DNA of 64,000 nucleotides from NCBI GenBank assembly GCA_966211675.1, contig CBIHPK010000010.1:19300-83299 (forward strand), given 5' to 3'. Positions 7,419-15,536 of the stretch are shown here, piece by piece. How positions within the stretch are numbered: position 1 is the stretch's first letter; each line of letters opens with the position of its first letter. The position numbers were made by a program, and so were the translations under genes. Below the pieces are notes generated by a model that made no database searches, was not told the origin of the DNA, and worked only from the letters and a program-made list of their open reading frames with translations. The DNA is from SCUS01 sp966211675 (GTDB lineage Bacteria; Myxococcota_A; Polyangia; Polyangiales; Ga0077539).

Positions 7419-9332
7419 GTGACGAGTCCCAATCCAGCGCAGGCGCAGGGCGATCCGGCGCCTCCGGCGATGATCGGCGGATACAGGCTGATCGAGCTGC
7501 TGGGGCGAGGCGGCATGGGCGAGGTGTACCGCGCCGAGCGGGAGGGCCCCGGGGGCTTTCGACGACGGGCGGCGGTGAAGCGCATCCTGCCCCGGTTGCA
7601 GGGAGATCCCAACCTGCGCGCGCGCTTCATCCAGGAGGCGCGCATCAACGGCTACCTCGAGCACCCCAACGTGGTGCAGGTGCTCGACTTCGGCGACCAG
7701 CCCGAACCCTACCTGGCCCTGGAGTACGTCGAGGGCACCACCGCCGCGAGGGTGCTCAAGGCCTGCGCCGAGCGGGGCCAGCGCCTGCCCCCGGTCGCGG
7801 TGGCCTACCTGGTGGCCGAGGCCGCCACGGGGCTCGACTACGCGCACCGCCGCGAGGACGAGCAACGCCGCCCGCTGCAGATCGTCCACCGCGACGTCTC
7901 CCCGCAGAACCTCCTCATCTCCCTCGAAGGGACCATCAAGGTCTCCGACTTCGGCGTCGCTCGCGCGGTGCTGAGCGGCGCCGCGCCCGGCTCGGCGGTG
8001 ACCAAGCTCGCGTACGCCGCGCCGGAGCTGCTCACGGGGCAGCCCGCCGACTGGCGCGTCGACGTCTTCGCGCTGGGGGTGGTCCTCTGGGAGATGCTGC
8101 TGGTCCGGCCGCTGGTGCCGCGCTCCGACCCCAACGCCGCGAGGCAGGTGCTCCTCTCGGGCCGCTTCGATCCGCCCTCGCGCGTCGACCCGCAGGTGCC
8201 GCAGCCCTTCGACGCGGTGGTGATGGGCGCCCTCGCGGTCGACCCCGCGAAGCGCACGGAGTCCGCCGGGCTCCTCGCGCAGCAGCTCCGAGCGCTCATC
8301 CACGGCATCCATCCCGGCTTCGACGCCACGGAGTTCGTCCGAGTGCTCGCGCGCACCCTGCCGGAGATCCCGTGGCGCGCCCCCTCCGCGCCGGAGCCGC
8401 AGCCGCAGGCGGCCATGCCGGCGATGCCCGGCCGCCCCGCCACCATGCCGCCTCCGACCCGCGAGGCTCCCGCCGGGCTCGCTCCGATGCAGCCGATGCA
8501 GCCGTTGCAACCGATGCAACCGATGACCGGGTTCGGCGCGCCCGCGGCGATGCCGCTCGGAGAGCCTTCGCCCGCCATCATGGCCCCGCTGCCTCCTCCC
8601 GCGGCGCCGGGCTTCGGCGGCCTTCCCTCGCTGGGATCGGCGAGCCCGCTCGACCTGTCGGTTCCGCCGTCGCCGAGGGCCTCGCTCGACGTCGCGCCTC
8701 CGCCGAGCGCCGCCATCGGGCCGCTGCCCCGCCCGAAGGAGACGCCCTCGTCCGGGCCGTCGACTCGCGTCATCACTGTCGGCATCGGCGCCCTGATGGT
8801 CGTCGCCGCGGGACTGATCTTCTGGTGGATCACGAGCAGCCGCGAGCCGGTGCGCCCGCCGACCGGCCCGGGCACCGCGGTGGCGATCCTGCCCGCCCCC
8901 GACCCGCACCCGATCGCCCCGAGCGTCGAGCCGACCACCGCCTCCCCGGTCCCCGTGCGTCCGCCCGCGGCGCGGGACTACACTCCTCGCGCGCTCGCGG
9001 CGATCAGCGCCCTCGAGCCCCGGGTCATCGCGTGCCTGCGCGCCGACCGCAACGCCGCCGAGGAGTGCACCGCGAGCGTGACCTTCGACAACGCCAACGG
9101 AGCCGCGGTGAGCAGCGAGGTGCTCTTCCGCGCGCCCCGGGGGAGCACCGCGAGGGTGCAGCGCTGCGTGCAGACCGTCCTCCAGCAGGCGCGCTTCACC
9201 ACCGACCCGGGGGCCTCGGGCCTGACGCGGGCGACGAAGTCCTGGCGCATGGGTCGGGCGCTGAGCACTGGCGGTGGCGGCGGCGGCGGCAACGACACCA
9301 TCTACTTCCCCTTCGGCGTGCCGCGTCGCTGA
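7419..9332 (+). CDS. Membrane-anchored Ser/Thr protein kinase with extracytoplasmic AgmX-like tail
   Basis: About 637 residues from GTG 7419 (an ATG at 7470 just before the kinase domain is an alternative). The Hanks-type kinase domain is complete: glycine loop GRGGMGEV (about 29-36), catalytic Lys54 (AAVKRI), HRDVSPQN with Asp159, DFG 177-179 and an APELLTG activation segment. HRDxSPxN is the form common in myxobacterial kinases. A Pro/Met/Gln-rich juxtamembrane linker with 9-bp DNA repeats leads to one transmembrane helix (about 451-472). The outer part ends in a domain with paired Cys (VIACLRADRN...QRCVQTVLQQA) that resembles the AgmX/PglI C-terminal fold also seen in the protein at 26981. 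It probably senses or couples to the envelope; targets are unknown. Confidence 0.88.
   Translation: MTSPNPAQAQGDPAPPAMIGGYRLIELLGRGGMGEVYRAEREGPGGFRRRAAVKRILPRLQGDPNLRARFIQEARINGYLEHPNVVQVLDFGDQPEPYLALEYVEGTTAARVLKACAERGQRLPPVAVAYLVAEAATGLDYAHRREDEQRRPLQIVHRDVSPQNLLISLEGTIKVSDFGVARAVLSGAAPGSAVTKLAYAAPELLTGQPADWRVDVFALGVVLWEMLLVRPLVPRSDPNAARQVLLSGRFDPPSRVDPQVPQPFDAVVMGALAVDPAKRTESAGLLAQQLRALIHGIHPGFDATEFVRVLARTLPEIPWRAPSAPEPQPQAAMPAMPGRPATMPPPTREAPAGLAPMQPMQPLQPMQPMTGFGAPAAMPLGEPSPAIMAPLPPPAAPGFGGLPSLGSASPLDLSVPPSPRASLDVAPPPSAAIGPLPRPKETPSSGPSTRVITVGIGALMVVAAGLIFWWITSSREPVRPPTGPGTAVAILPAPDPHPIAPSVEPTTASPVPVRPPAARDYTPRALAAISALEPRVIACLRADRNAAEECTASVTFDNANGAAVSSEVLFRAPRGSTARVQRCVQTVLQQARFTTDPGASGLTRATKSWRMGRALSTGGGGGGGNDTIYFPFGVPRR
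8484..8525 (+). repeat. 9-bp tandem repeat in the kinase linker
   Basis: Four full copies plus a partial copy of a 9-bp unit (ccgatgcag with variants) encode repeated Pro-Met-Gln in the proline-rich linker between the kinase domain and the membrane helix. It is in frame and likely varies in length by slippage without breaking the protein. Confidence 0.8.
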
Positions 9333-9415
9333 CCGGTCGGAAGCCCTTTACGAATCGCGGTCGCGCGGGCACATTCCCGCCGCGCTCGGCCGACACCCCC
9401 TATGGAGGTGGGCCG

Positions 9416-9454
9416 GCACGGAGCGCCTGATGCGTGGCGCACGGAGCGCCCGAT
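9416..9454 (+). repeat. Pair of 16-bp direct repeats upstream of mdh
   Basis: The 16-mer gcacggagcgcctgat (9416-9431) recurs at 9439-9454 with one mismatch, at a 23-bp period, 28-66 bp before the mdh start. Spacing of about two helical turns would suit a regulator binding one face of the DNA, but no regulator can be named. Confidence 0.5.
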
Positions 9455-9481
9455 CACCCCATCACACGGAGAACCATCGTC

Positions 9482-10435
9482 ATGGCGAAGCGGAACAAGA
9501 TCGCGCTCATCGGCGCAGGCAACATCGGCGGCGAGCTGGCGGCCATCGCGGCGCGCAAGCAGCTCGGCGACGTGGTGCTCTTCGACATCCCGTCGAAGGC
9601 CGACTTCGCGAAGGGCAAGGCCCTCGACCTGATGCAGAACAACGCCATCACCGGCGACGACGCCTCCATCGTCGGCACCTCGGACTGGGCCGACGTCGCG
9701 GGCGCGGACGTGATGATCATCACCGCGGGCGTTCCCCGGAAGCCGGGCCAGAGCCGCGACGACCTCGTGGGCATCAACCTCCCGATCATCCGCAACGTCG
9801 CGGAGAACGCCAAGAAGCACTGCCCCAACGCCTTCACCATCGTCATCTCCAACCCCCTCGACGTGATGGTGTGGGCGTTCCAGCAGTGGACCGGCTTCCC
9901 CCGCGAGCGCGTGGTCGGCATGGCCGGCGTGCTCGACTCGGCGCGGCTCCAGCACTTCCTGGCGGCGGAGGTCGGCGTGAGCGCCAAGGACGTCCGCGCG
10001 ATGGTGCTCGGCGGCCACGGCGACGACATGGTCGCGGCGCGCGGCTACTGCACCATCAACGGCGTCCCGGTCTCGCAGCAGATCTCCAGCGAGCGCCTCG
10101 ACGCGATCGAGGCCCGCACCCGCACCGGCGGCGGCGAGATCGTGAAGCTCATGGGCACCAGCGCCTACTACGCCCCGGCGACCGCGGCGATGGCGATGGC
10201 CGAGTCGTACCTGCTCGACCAGAAGCGCATGCTCGCGGCGGCGGCCTACCTGGACGGCCAGTACGGCTACAAGGACATGTATCTCGGCGTCCCCGTCGTG
10301 ATCGGCGGCAACGGCGTCGAGCGCATCGTGGAGATCCAGCTGAGCGACGCCGAGAAGGCCGCGCTCGCCAAGAGCGCCGACAGCGTCCGCGGGGTGGTCG
10401 ACGTCGCGAAGCGCCTCAGCGCGCAGCAGGCCTGA
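9482..10435 (+). CDS. mdh: Malate dehydrogenase
   Basis: A 317-residue NAD-dependent malate dehydrogenase of the lactate-dehydrogenase-like class, interconverting malate and oxaloacetate in the TCA cycle. The nucleotide-binding motif GAGNIGG (11-17) and the acidic residue Asp35, which favours NAD, are visible. The substrate arginines lie in VPRKPGQSR (Arg86, Arg92) and LDSAR (Arg155), and the catalytic pair is Asp152/His179 (GGHGDDM). Start is ATG 9482, with GGAG about 10 nt upstream; an in-frame ATG at 9434 lacks support. It heads the operon mdh-sucC-sucD, with only 4 bp before sucC, so malate dehydrogenase and succinyl-CoA synthetase are made together. Confidence 0.97.
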   Translation: MAKRNKIALIGAGNIGGELAAIAARKQLGDVVLFDIPSKADFAKGKALDLMQNNAITGDDASIVGTSDWADVAGADVMIITAGVPRKPGQSRDDLVGINLPIIRNVAENAKKHCPNAFTIVISNPLDVMVWAFQQWTGFPRERVVGMAGVLDSARLQHFLAAEVGVSAKDVRAMVLGGHGDDMVAARGYCTINGVPVSQQISSERLDAIEARTRTGGGEIVKLMGTSAYYAPATAAMAMAESYLLDQKRMLAAAAYLDGQYGYKDMYLGVPVVIGGNGVERIVEIQLSDAEKAALAKSADSVRGVVDVAKRLSAQQA

Positions 10436-10439
10436 GCCG

Positions 10440-11654
10440 ATGAAGATCCACGAGTATCAGGGCAAGGAGATCTTCCGGAAGTACGGCATCGCGGTGCCGC
10501 TCGGCATCGCGGCGACCACGCCCGACGAGGCGAAGGCGGCGGCGGAGAAGCTCGCCGAGCTGACCGGCCAGTCGCTGGTGGTGGTGAAGTCGCAGATCCA
10601 CGCCGGCGGGCGCGGCAAGGGCCAGGTGCACAAGGGCGCCAACGTGGTCTCGCGCGGCGTCGAGGTCTGCAAGGGCGGCGCGGACGCGGCGCGGGACGCG
10701 GCGTGGCGGATGCTCGGCGGCAAGCTGGTGACGATCCAGACCGACCCCGAGGGGCAGCTGGTGCGCACGGTCTTCGTCGAGCAGGGGATCAACATCGCCC
10801 GGGAGCTCTACCTGGGCATGCTGGTCGACCGGGACACGCGGCGCGTGGTGGTGATGGCCAGCGCCGAGGGCGGCATGGACATCGAGCACGTCGCGGCGAC
10901 GACGCCGGAGAAGATCCTGAAGGTGTGGGTCGACCCGACGGCGGGGCTGATGCCGTACCAGTCGCGCGAGCTCGGCTTCGGCCTCGGGCTCACCAAGGAC
11001 CAGGTCGCGAAGTTCGTCGCGCTGGTCGGCTCGCTCTACAAGCTCTTCGTCGAGGAGGACTGCTCCCTCGTCGAGGTGAACCCGCTGATCGTGACCGTCG
11101 ACGGCAACGTGATGGCGCTCGACGCGAAGATCACCTTCGACGACAACGCGGACTTCCGACACAAGAACTGGGAGGAGCTCCGTGATCCGGGCGAGGAGGA
11201 CCCGACGGAGCTCGAGGCCAAGAAGTCGGGTCTGTCGTACGTGTCGCTCGACGGCAACATCGGCTGCCTGGTCAACGGCGCGGGCCTCGCGATGGCGACG
11301 ATGGACATCATCTCGCACGCGGGCGGCACCCCGGCGAACTTCCTCGACGTCGGCGGCGGCGCCACGGAGGAGGCCGTCACCCGGGCGTTCTCGATCATCC
11401 TGCGATCGCCCGCGGTGAAGGGCATCTTCGTGAACATCTTCGGCGGGATCATGAAGTGCGACGTGATCGCGCAGGGCGTGATCAACGCGACGAAGACGCT
11501 GGGATTGAAGGTCCCGCTGGTGGTCCGCCTCGAGGGGACGAACGTCGAGGAGGGGCGGCGGCTGCTCGCGGAGAGCGGCCTCGCGATCACGCCGGCGTCC
11601 ACCATGCTCGACGGCGCACAGAAGATCTGCAGTCTCGTGAACGGGCAGAAGTAG
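10440..11654 (+). CDS. sucC: Succinyl-CoA synthetase (ADP-forming) subunit beta
   Basis: A 404-residue beta subunit with an N-terminal ATP-grasp domain and a C-terminal CoA-ligase domain. The first residues MKIHEYQGKEIFRKYG are diagnostic, as are IHAGGRGKGQVHKG, the metal-binding EVNPLIVT segment, NGAGLAMATMD, and GGGATEEAV with VNIFGGIMKCD. With SucD it converts succinyl-CoA to succinate with formation of ATP (or GTP). It is a little longer than the usual 386-390 residues, through a small insertion around AWRMLGGKLVTIQTDPEG and the acidic DPGEEDPTELEAKK stretch. It lies 4 bp after mdh and 10 bp before sucD, so translation is probably coupled. Confidence 0.97.
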   Translation: MKIHEYQGKEIFRKYGIAVPLGIAATTPDEAKAAAEKLAELTGQSLVVVKSQIHAGGRGKGQVHKGANVVSRGVEVCKGGADAARDAAWRMLGGKLVTIQTDPEGQLVRTVFVEQGINIARELYLGMLVDRDTRRVVVMASAEGGMDIEHVAATTPEKILKVWVDPTAGLMPYQSRELGFGLGLTKDQVAKFVALVGSLYKLFVEEDCSLVEVNPLIVTVDGNVMALDAKITFDDNADFRHKNWEELRDPGEEDPTELEAKKSGLSYVSLDGNIGCLVNGAGLAMATMDIISHAGGTPANFLDVGGGATEEAVTRAFSIILRSPAVKGIFVNIFGGIMKCDVIAQGVINATKTLGLKVPLVVRLEGTNVEEGRRLLAESGLAITPASTMLDGAQKICSLVNGQK

Positions 11655-11664
11655 AGGCTACGCG

Positions 11665-12549
11665 ATGGCAATCCTCGTCGATGGAAACACGCGGCTGGTG
11701 GTGCAGGGCATCACCGGCAAGTTCGGCTCGTTTCACGCGAAGCAGATGCTCGCGTACGGCACGAAGGTGGTCGGCGGCGTCACCCCCGGTGGCGGCGGCA
11801 CGACCTTCGAGGGCAGCGTCCCGGTGTTCAACACCGTGTCCGACGCGGTAAGGCAGTCCGGCGCCAACGCATCGGTGATCTTCGTCCCGCCGCCCGGCGC
11901 GGCGGACGCGATCCTCGAGGCGGCGGACGCGGGGGTCTCCCTCATCGTCTGCATCACCGAGGGCATCCCGGTGATGGACATGGTGAAGGTCCGCCGCGCG
12001 CTGGAGCACCGGCTCAACAAGGACCTGCGCCTCATCGGCCCCAACTGCCCGGGCGTGATCACCCCGGGCTCGTGCAAGATCGGCATCATGCCGGGGCACA
12101 TCCACAAGGTCGGCCCCATCGGGGTGGTGTCCCGCTCCGGGACGCTCACCTACGAGGCCGTGGGCCAGCTCACGGCGCTCGGCATCGGGCAGAGCACCTG
12201 CGTCGGCATCGGCGGCGACCCGGTCAACGGCATGGACTTCATCGACGTGCTGCGGCTCTTCAACGACGACCCGCAGACCGAAGGGGTGATCATGATCGGC
12301 GAGATCGGCGGCGGCGCCGAGGAGCGCGCGGCCGAGTGGGTCAAGGCCAACATGAAGAAGCCGGTCGCGGGCTTCATCGCGGGCACCACCGCTCCGCCCG
12401 GCAAGCGCATGGGCCACGCGGGCGCGGTGATCTCCGGCGGCAAGGGGCGCGCGATCGACAAGATCGAGGCCTTCGAGGCCGCTGGCATCCGCGTGGCGCC
12501 GACGCCCGCGCAGATGGCCGAGACGCTCAAGGGAATGCTCCGCGCGTAG
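11665..12549 (+). CDS. sucD: Succinyl-CoA synthetase subunit alpha
   Basis: A 294-residue alpha subunit. The N-terminal CoA-binding Rossmann domain carries TRLVVQGITGKFGSFHAKQM, and the C-terminal domain contains the phosphorylated histidine in KRMGHAGAVISG (His251), the intermediate in phosphoryl transfer. PNCPGVITPG and GEIGGGAEE are family landmarks. The usual length is kept. It is the last gene of the mdh-sucC-sucD operon. Its TAG stop (12547-12549) lies immediately beside the 3' end of the convergent selenocysteine tRNA, so the tRNA lacks an encoded CCA and the two transcripts meet tail to tail. Confidence 0.97.
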   Translation: MAILVDGNTRLVVQGITGKFGSFHAKQMLAYGTKVVGGVTPGGGGTTFEGSVPVFNTVSDAVRQSGANASVIFVPPPGAADAILEAADAGVSLIVCITEGIPVMDMVKVRRALEHRLNKDLRLIGPNCPGVITPGSCKIGIMPGHIHKVGPIGVVSRSGTLTYEAVGQLTALGIGQSTCVGIGGDPVNGMDFIDVLRLFNDDPQTEGVIMIGEIGGGAEERAAEWVKANMKKPVAGFIAGTTAPPGKRMGHAGAVISGGKGRAIDKIEAFEAAGIRVAPTPAQMAETLKGMLRA

Positions 12550-12647
12550 CGGAAGCACAGAGGAATCGAACCTCCCGCGCGGTGCGGAAGGCACCGTCGC
12601 CACCAGTTTTGAAGACTGGGCCCGTCACCAGACCAGGTCGTGCTTCC
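12550..12647 (-). tRNA. selC: Selenocysteine tRNA (anticodon UCA)
   Basis: On the minus strand the sequence folds as a bacterial tRNA-Sec. It has an 8-bp acceptor stem GGAAGCAC/GTGCTTCC with discriminator G and a 5-bp T stem GGAGG-TTCGATT-CCTCT. The long variable arm is built on GGTGC-CTTCC-GCACC, and the anticodon arm CCAGT-CTTCAAA-ACTGG reads UCA. The 8+5 arrangement and the length of 98 nt without CCA separate it from tRNA-Ser or a suppressor tRNA. CCA is not encoded (the genome reads CTA there). This implies that the organism decodes UGA as selenocysteine, needing SelA, SelB and SelD encoded outside this window. Confidence 0.93.
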
Positions 12648-12662
12648 GCCGGGCACCGTAGC

Positions 12663-12699
12663 CCACCCGATCGTCGCGACGCCAGCGTCGATCGGGTGG
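12663..12699. other. 11-bp inverted repeat between selC and the Asp-box lipoprotein gene
   Basis: The arms ccacccgatcg (12663-12673) and cgatcgggtgg (12689-12699) are perfect complements around a 15-nt centre that holds a smaller gacgc/gcgtc pairing. It lies just upstream of both divergent genes, 16 bp from the 5' end of selC, so it may be an operator or a structured leader. No U-run follows on either strand, so a terminator is less likely. Confidence 0.5.
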
Positions 12700-12749
12700 T
12701 CAGTGCCGTGACCGTTGCGCCTCGCCCCCGCGTGCGCGACCACGGACCG

Positions 12750-14336
12750 GTGCGGAGATCGATCCCCCGTCTCTGCGGCGCGATGCTGGCCGTGGCCTGC
12801 GCCTCGGCCCGCCCGTCGATCCGCACCTCTCGCGCCGTCGAGGAGCCGCCGCCACACCGGCTCCACGCGCCGCGCACCCCCTGCCAGCCGCCCGATCAGC
12901 CCTCGCTCGCCGCCGGGTACCGCGTGGTGCGCTGGCCCTCGTCGCCGCGCTTCTCCTCCGTCGGCTCGCTCGGCGGAGCGCTCTTCGCGACCACCACGAG
13001 CTCCGTCTGCGCGAGCGGCGACGGCGGCCTCGCGTGGCGCCCGCTGCTGGAGTCCCTGGAGTTCCCGACGCTGCTGGCGATGGACGAGGGGGCGGTGGTC
13101 GTGCGCGAGGGCATCGACCCCAACGGCGACGCAATCCCTGGCGCGGAGGTGCGATGGTGGATCAGCGCCGACGGCGGCGAGCGCTGGCGCGATCAGCGGG
13201 CCGCGCCGGAGTCCGTCGGTCACGGCATCACCCGGGTGACGCTCCCGCGCCTCGGCGAGCGGGAGGCCGTGACCTGCGGCGGCGTCCTCTTCGCGACGAT
13301 CGACCGTGAGGGCGCCGCGCCGATCGTGATCGAGAGCCTGGATGGCGGCGAGCGGTGGCGGCGGGCGAGGGGGGTCGCGCTGCCTCGCGAGGGGGCCCGG
13401 GTGCGCTGCGTGGCCTCGGGCTTCGTGATGATCGAGCGCCTCGACCGGATGCCCCTCGCGTTCTCTCGCGACGCGGGCGCGACGTGGCGCGCGGTGCGGC
13501 CGCCGCCGGTGATCGTGCCCGACGAGCGGGACGTGCTGCGCGTCGAGCGCGGCTGCGCCCCGATGCCCGGCCGCGGCCTCTTCTGCGAGCTCTACGGGCA
13601 GACCTGGGTCAGCGACGACGACGGGCGCCGCTGGCATCGCGGATCATCGCCCGTGGGCGGCCGGTCGCTGGTCGAGCGCGGGGCGCAGCTCGTGGGGGTG
13701 GGCGGCGGCGTCGCGGAAAGCAACGACTCGGGCCGTCGCTGGGTGCTCCGGGCGTCCGGGTCGGGCCGGTCGAACCTGGGCCTCCGCGGCGGGATCGTCG
13801 GCGACCAGAGCTACTGGCTCGCGGGCTCGGCCCTCTGGTGGACCGACGATGGAGGCGAGCACTGGTCCGCCACGCTGCTCTCGTGGGAGCTCGTGACCGT
13901 GCTCGACCGGCGACGCTGGGTGGGCTTCGTGCCGGGCCCCGAGGGGGAGAGCTGTCGCGGAAAGGTGGTCACGACGGTCGACGGCGGGCGTCACTGGCGC
14001 TCGACGCTGACCGGCGTGGTGTCGGTGCGAGCGCTCGACGGAGGGCTGCACGCGACCCTCTGCGGCCCGGCGCCGCGCTATCGCATCGGCAGCGACGGCC
14101 TCGCCTGGCGTCCCTCTCCCGCCGACGCCCCGGCCGAGGACAGCGAGCAGGACCCGACGGTCCGCACCGTCGAGGGCACCGTGGTGCGTCTGGAGCAGGA
14201 CACGCTCCGAGCGGGTGAGGCGGTGCTGGCGTCGGGGTGGCCGCGGGACATCGTCCCGGTGGTCGCGCACTCGCGCGACGGCGCCGTCGACCTCGTGGTG
14301 TTCGGCAACGGAACGGTGCTGCGCCGCGCTCAGTAG
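12750..14336 (+). CDS. Lipoprotein with Asp-box (BNR) repeats, predicted beta-propeller
   Basis: About 528 residues from GTG 12750; the start gives a short basic n-region, a hydrophobic core and a lipobox-like LAVAC. The body holds at least seven Asp-box motifs of the form SxDxGxxW: SADGGERW, SLDGGERW, SRDAGATW, SDDDGRRW, SNDSGRRW, TDDGGEHW, TVDGGRHW. This is the turn signature of sialidase-like and photosynthesis-system-II-assembly-like propellers. No sialidase arginine triad could be assigned, so it is better seen as a surface propeller of unknown ligand than an enzyme. It ends by overlapping the convergent anti-sigma gene by 7 bp. A GTG at 12732 would add six residues. Confidence 0.8.
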   Translation: MRRSIPRLCGAMLAVACASARPSIRTSRAVEEPPPHRLHAPRTPCQPPDQPSLAAGYRVVRWPSSPRFSSVGSLGGALFATTTSSVCASGDGGLAWRPLLESLEFPTLLAMDEGAVVVREGIDPNGDAIPGAEVRWWISADGGERWRDQRAAPESVGHGITRVTLPRLGEREAVTCGGVLFATIDREGAAPIVIESLDGGERWRRARGVALPREGARVRCVASGFVMIERLDRMPLAFSRDAGATWRAVRPPPVIVPDERDVLRVERGCAPMPGRGLFCELYGQTWVSDDDGRRWHRGSSPVGGRSLVERGAQLVGVGGGVAESNDSGRRWVLRASGSGRSNLGLRGGIVGDQSYWLAGSALWWTDDGGEHWSATLLSWELVTVLDRRRWVGFVPGPEGESCRGKVVTTVDGGRHWRSTLTGVVSVRALDGGLHATLCGPAPRYRIGSDGLAWRPSPADAPAEDSEQDPTVRTVEGTVVRLEQDTLRAGEAVLASGWPRDIVPVVAHSRDGAVDLVVFGNGTVLRRAQ

Positions 14337-15532
14337 CCCGACTGGTTGTAGTCGCTGTTGACGTTGGAGATCGAGCGTCGCGCGGGGCGGGTGGCGGCGG
14401 GTCGGGGAGCGGAGGGCTGCACCGATCCGACGGAGGTCTGCGTGCGCGGCACGGAGGTCGGGACCTGCCCCGCGAGCGCCGAGGGATCGGCGGCCTGGGT
14501 CAGGTACTGCGCCCGCACGCGGTTGGCCTCGTCGACGCGGCCCGCGCTGACGAGGGCGCGGTGCAGCGAGAGCGCGATGGCCTGGCGCTCGGAGGGCGGA
14601 GGATCGAGGGCCAGCGCGCGCTGGTAGCCCGCGATGGTGGCCGCGAGGTCGCCGCGGGAGGACGCGCTCTCGGCGCTGTTTCGCGCGGCCGACCAGCTCG
14701 TCGGGGCGGGGGCCGGAGGCATCGCCTGCTGGAGCTGCCGCTCCTCGTCCGCCGGAATCTGGGCGAGCCCGTTGTACGAGGGCGCCGCCGCGGCCGGAGC
14801 GGGCGCGGGGGCCGCGACGACGTTGTCGATCTCGTTGGGTCTCGCGAGCCCATCGGCGCTCGCGCCGGTCGCGCGCTCGTTCCGGGGGGCTTCGAGGGCA
14901 TAGCCGCCGCTGCCGGTCGAGGCCCCGCGGAGGGCGTTGTCGCCCGGGGCGCGGCTCGATGCGCGGCCCTCGGTCGAGGCCGGCGCGCGCGGCAACGGGG
15001 CGCGCGCCCGCATCGAGGGCGTGGTGCTCTGCGCCTGGGGCGGAGCGACGGAGGGAGCGGGCGCCGGGGTGAGCTCGGTCGCCGGGATGACCTCCGGCTG
15101 GGAAAGCTCCGGGCTCACCGACTGCGTCGGGGAGCGGAACGGCAGGTACCGGAGGCCGAGGCCCACCATGAGCAGAGAGATGGCCACCATGGCGACCTGA
15201 CGGCGCATCGCGAGCTCGCCCACGCGCTGGAGCCATCCCGCGGCTTTGACCTCGCGGGCCCGCTCGATCGGGATGACGGCGGATACCCTGCCCGAGACCG
15301 CGGCGGTGATCGGGGCGGTCGAGGCCAGCGCCGCCATCACGGCGGGCGAGTGCGCCGGGGCGTCCGGCAGCGTGAGCTTCGATGCGAGCGTGCGGGTGCG
15401 GCCGAGGCGCTCGCTCGCCGCGCGACAGTCGTCGCATCCGGCGAGGTGGGCGCGCACCTCCTCCGCGCGAGCCGCGTCGAGCTCGTCGTAGTGAAGGTCC
15501 AGCAGGAGGTCGTTGCAGGTCTCGCAATCCAT
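14330..15532 (-). CDS. Membrane anti-sigma factor with zinc-finger N-terminus
   Basis: A 400-residue protein directly after the ECF sigma gene (4-bp gap, so coupled). The N-terminal cytosolic zf-HC2 domain has CETC (3-6) and HLAGCDDC (His29, Cys33, Cys36), the zinc ligands that hold the sigma factor inactive. One transmembrane helix follows at about 112-130. The outer part is a long Pro/Ala/Ser-rich linker with a short TPR-like helical stretch (ATIAGYQRALALDPPPSERQ), perhaps the sensor. It probably releases the sigma factor on an envelope signal, either by conformational change or regulated proteolysis. The gene end overlaps the convergent lipoprotein gene by 7 bp. Confidence 0.87.
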   Translation of the reverse strand: MDCETCNDLLLDLHYDELDAARAEEVRAHLAGCDDCRAASERLGRTRTLASKLTLPDAPAHSPAVMAALASTAPITAAVSGRVSAVIPIERAREVKAAGWLQRVGELAMRRQVAMVAISLLMVGLGLRYLPFRSPTQSVSPELSQPEVIPATELTPAPAPSVAPPQAQSTTPSMRARAPLPRAPASTEGRASSRAPGDNALRGASTGSGGYALEAPRNERATGASADGLARPNEIDNVVAAPAPAPAAAAPSYNGLAQIPADEERQLQQAMPPAPAPTSWSAARNSAESASSRGDLAATIAGYQRALALDPPPSERQAIALSLHRALVSAGRVDEANRVRAQYLTQAADPSALAGQVPTSVPRTQTSVGSVQPSAPRPAATRPARRSISNVNSDYNQSGY

Positions 15533-15536
15533 GGCG

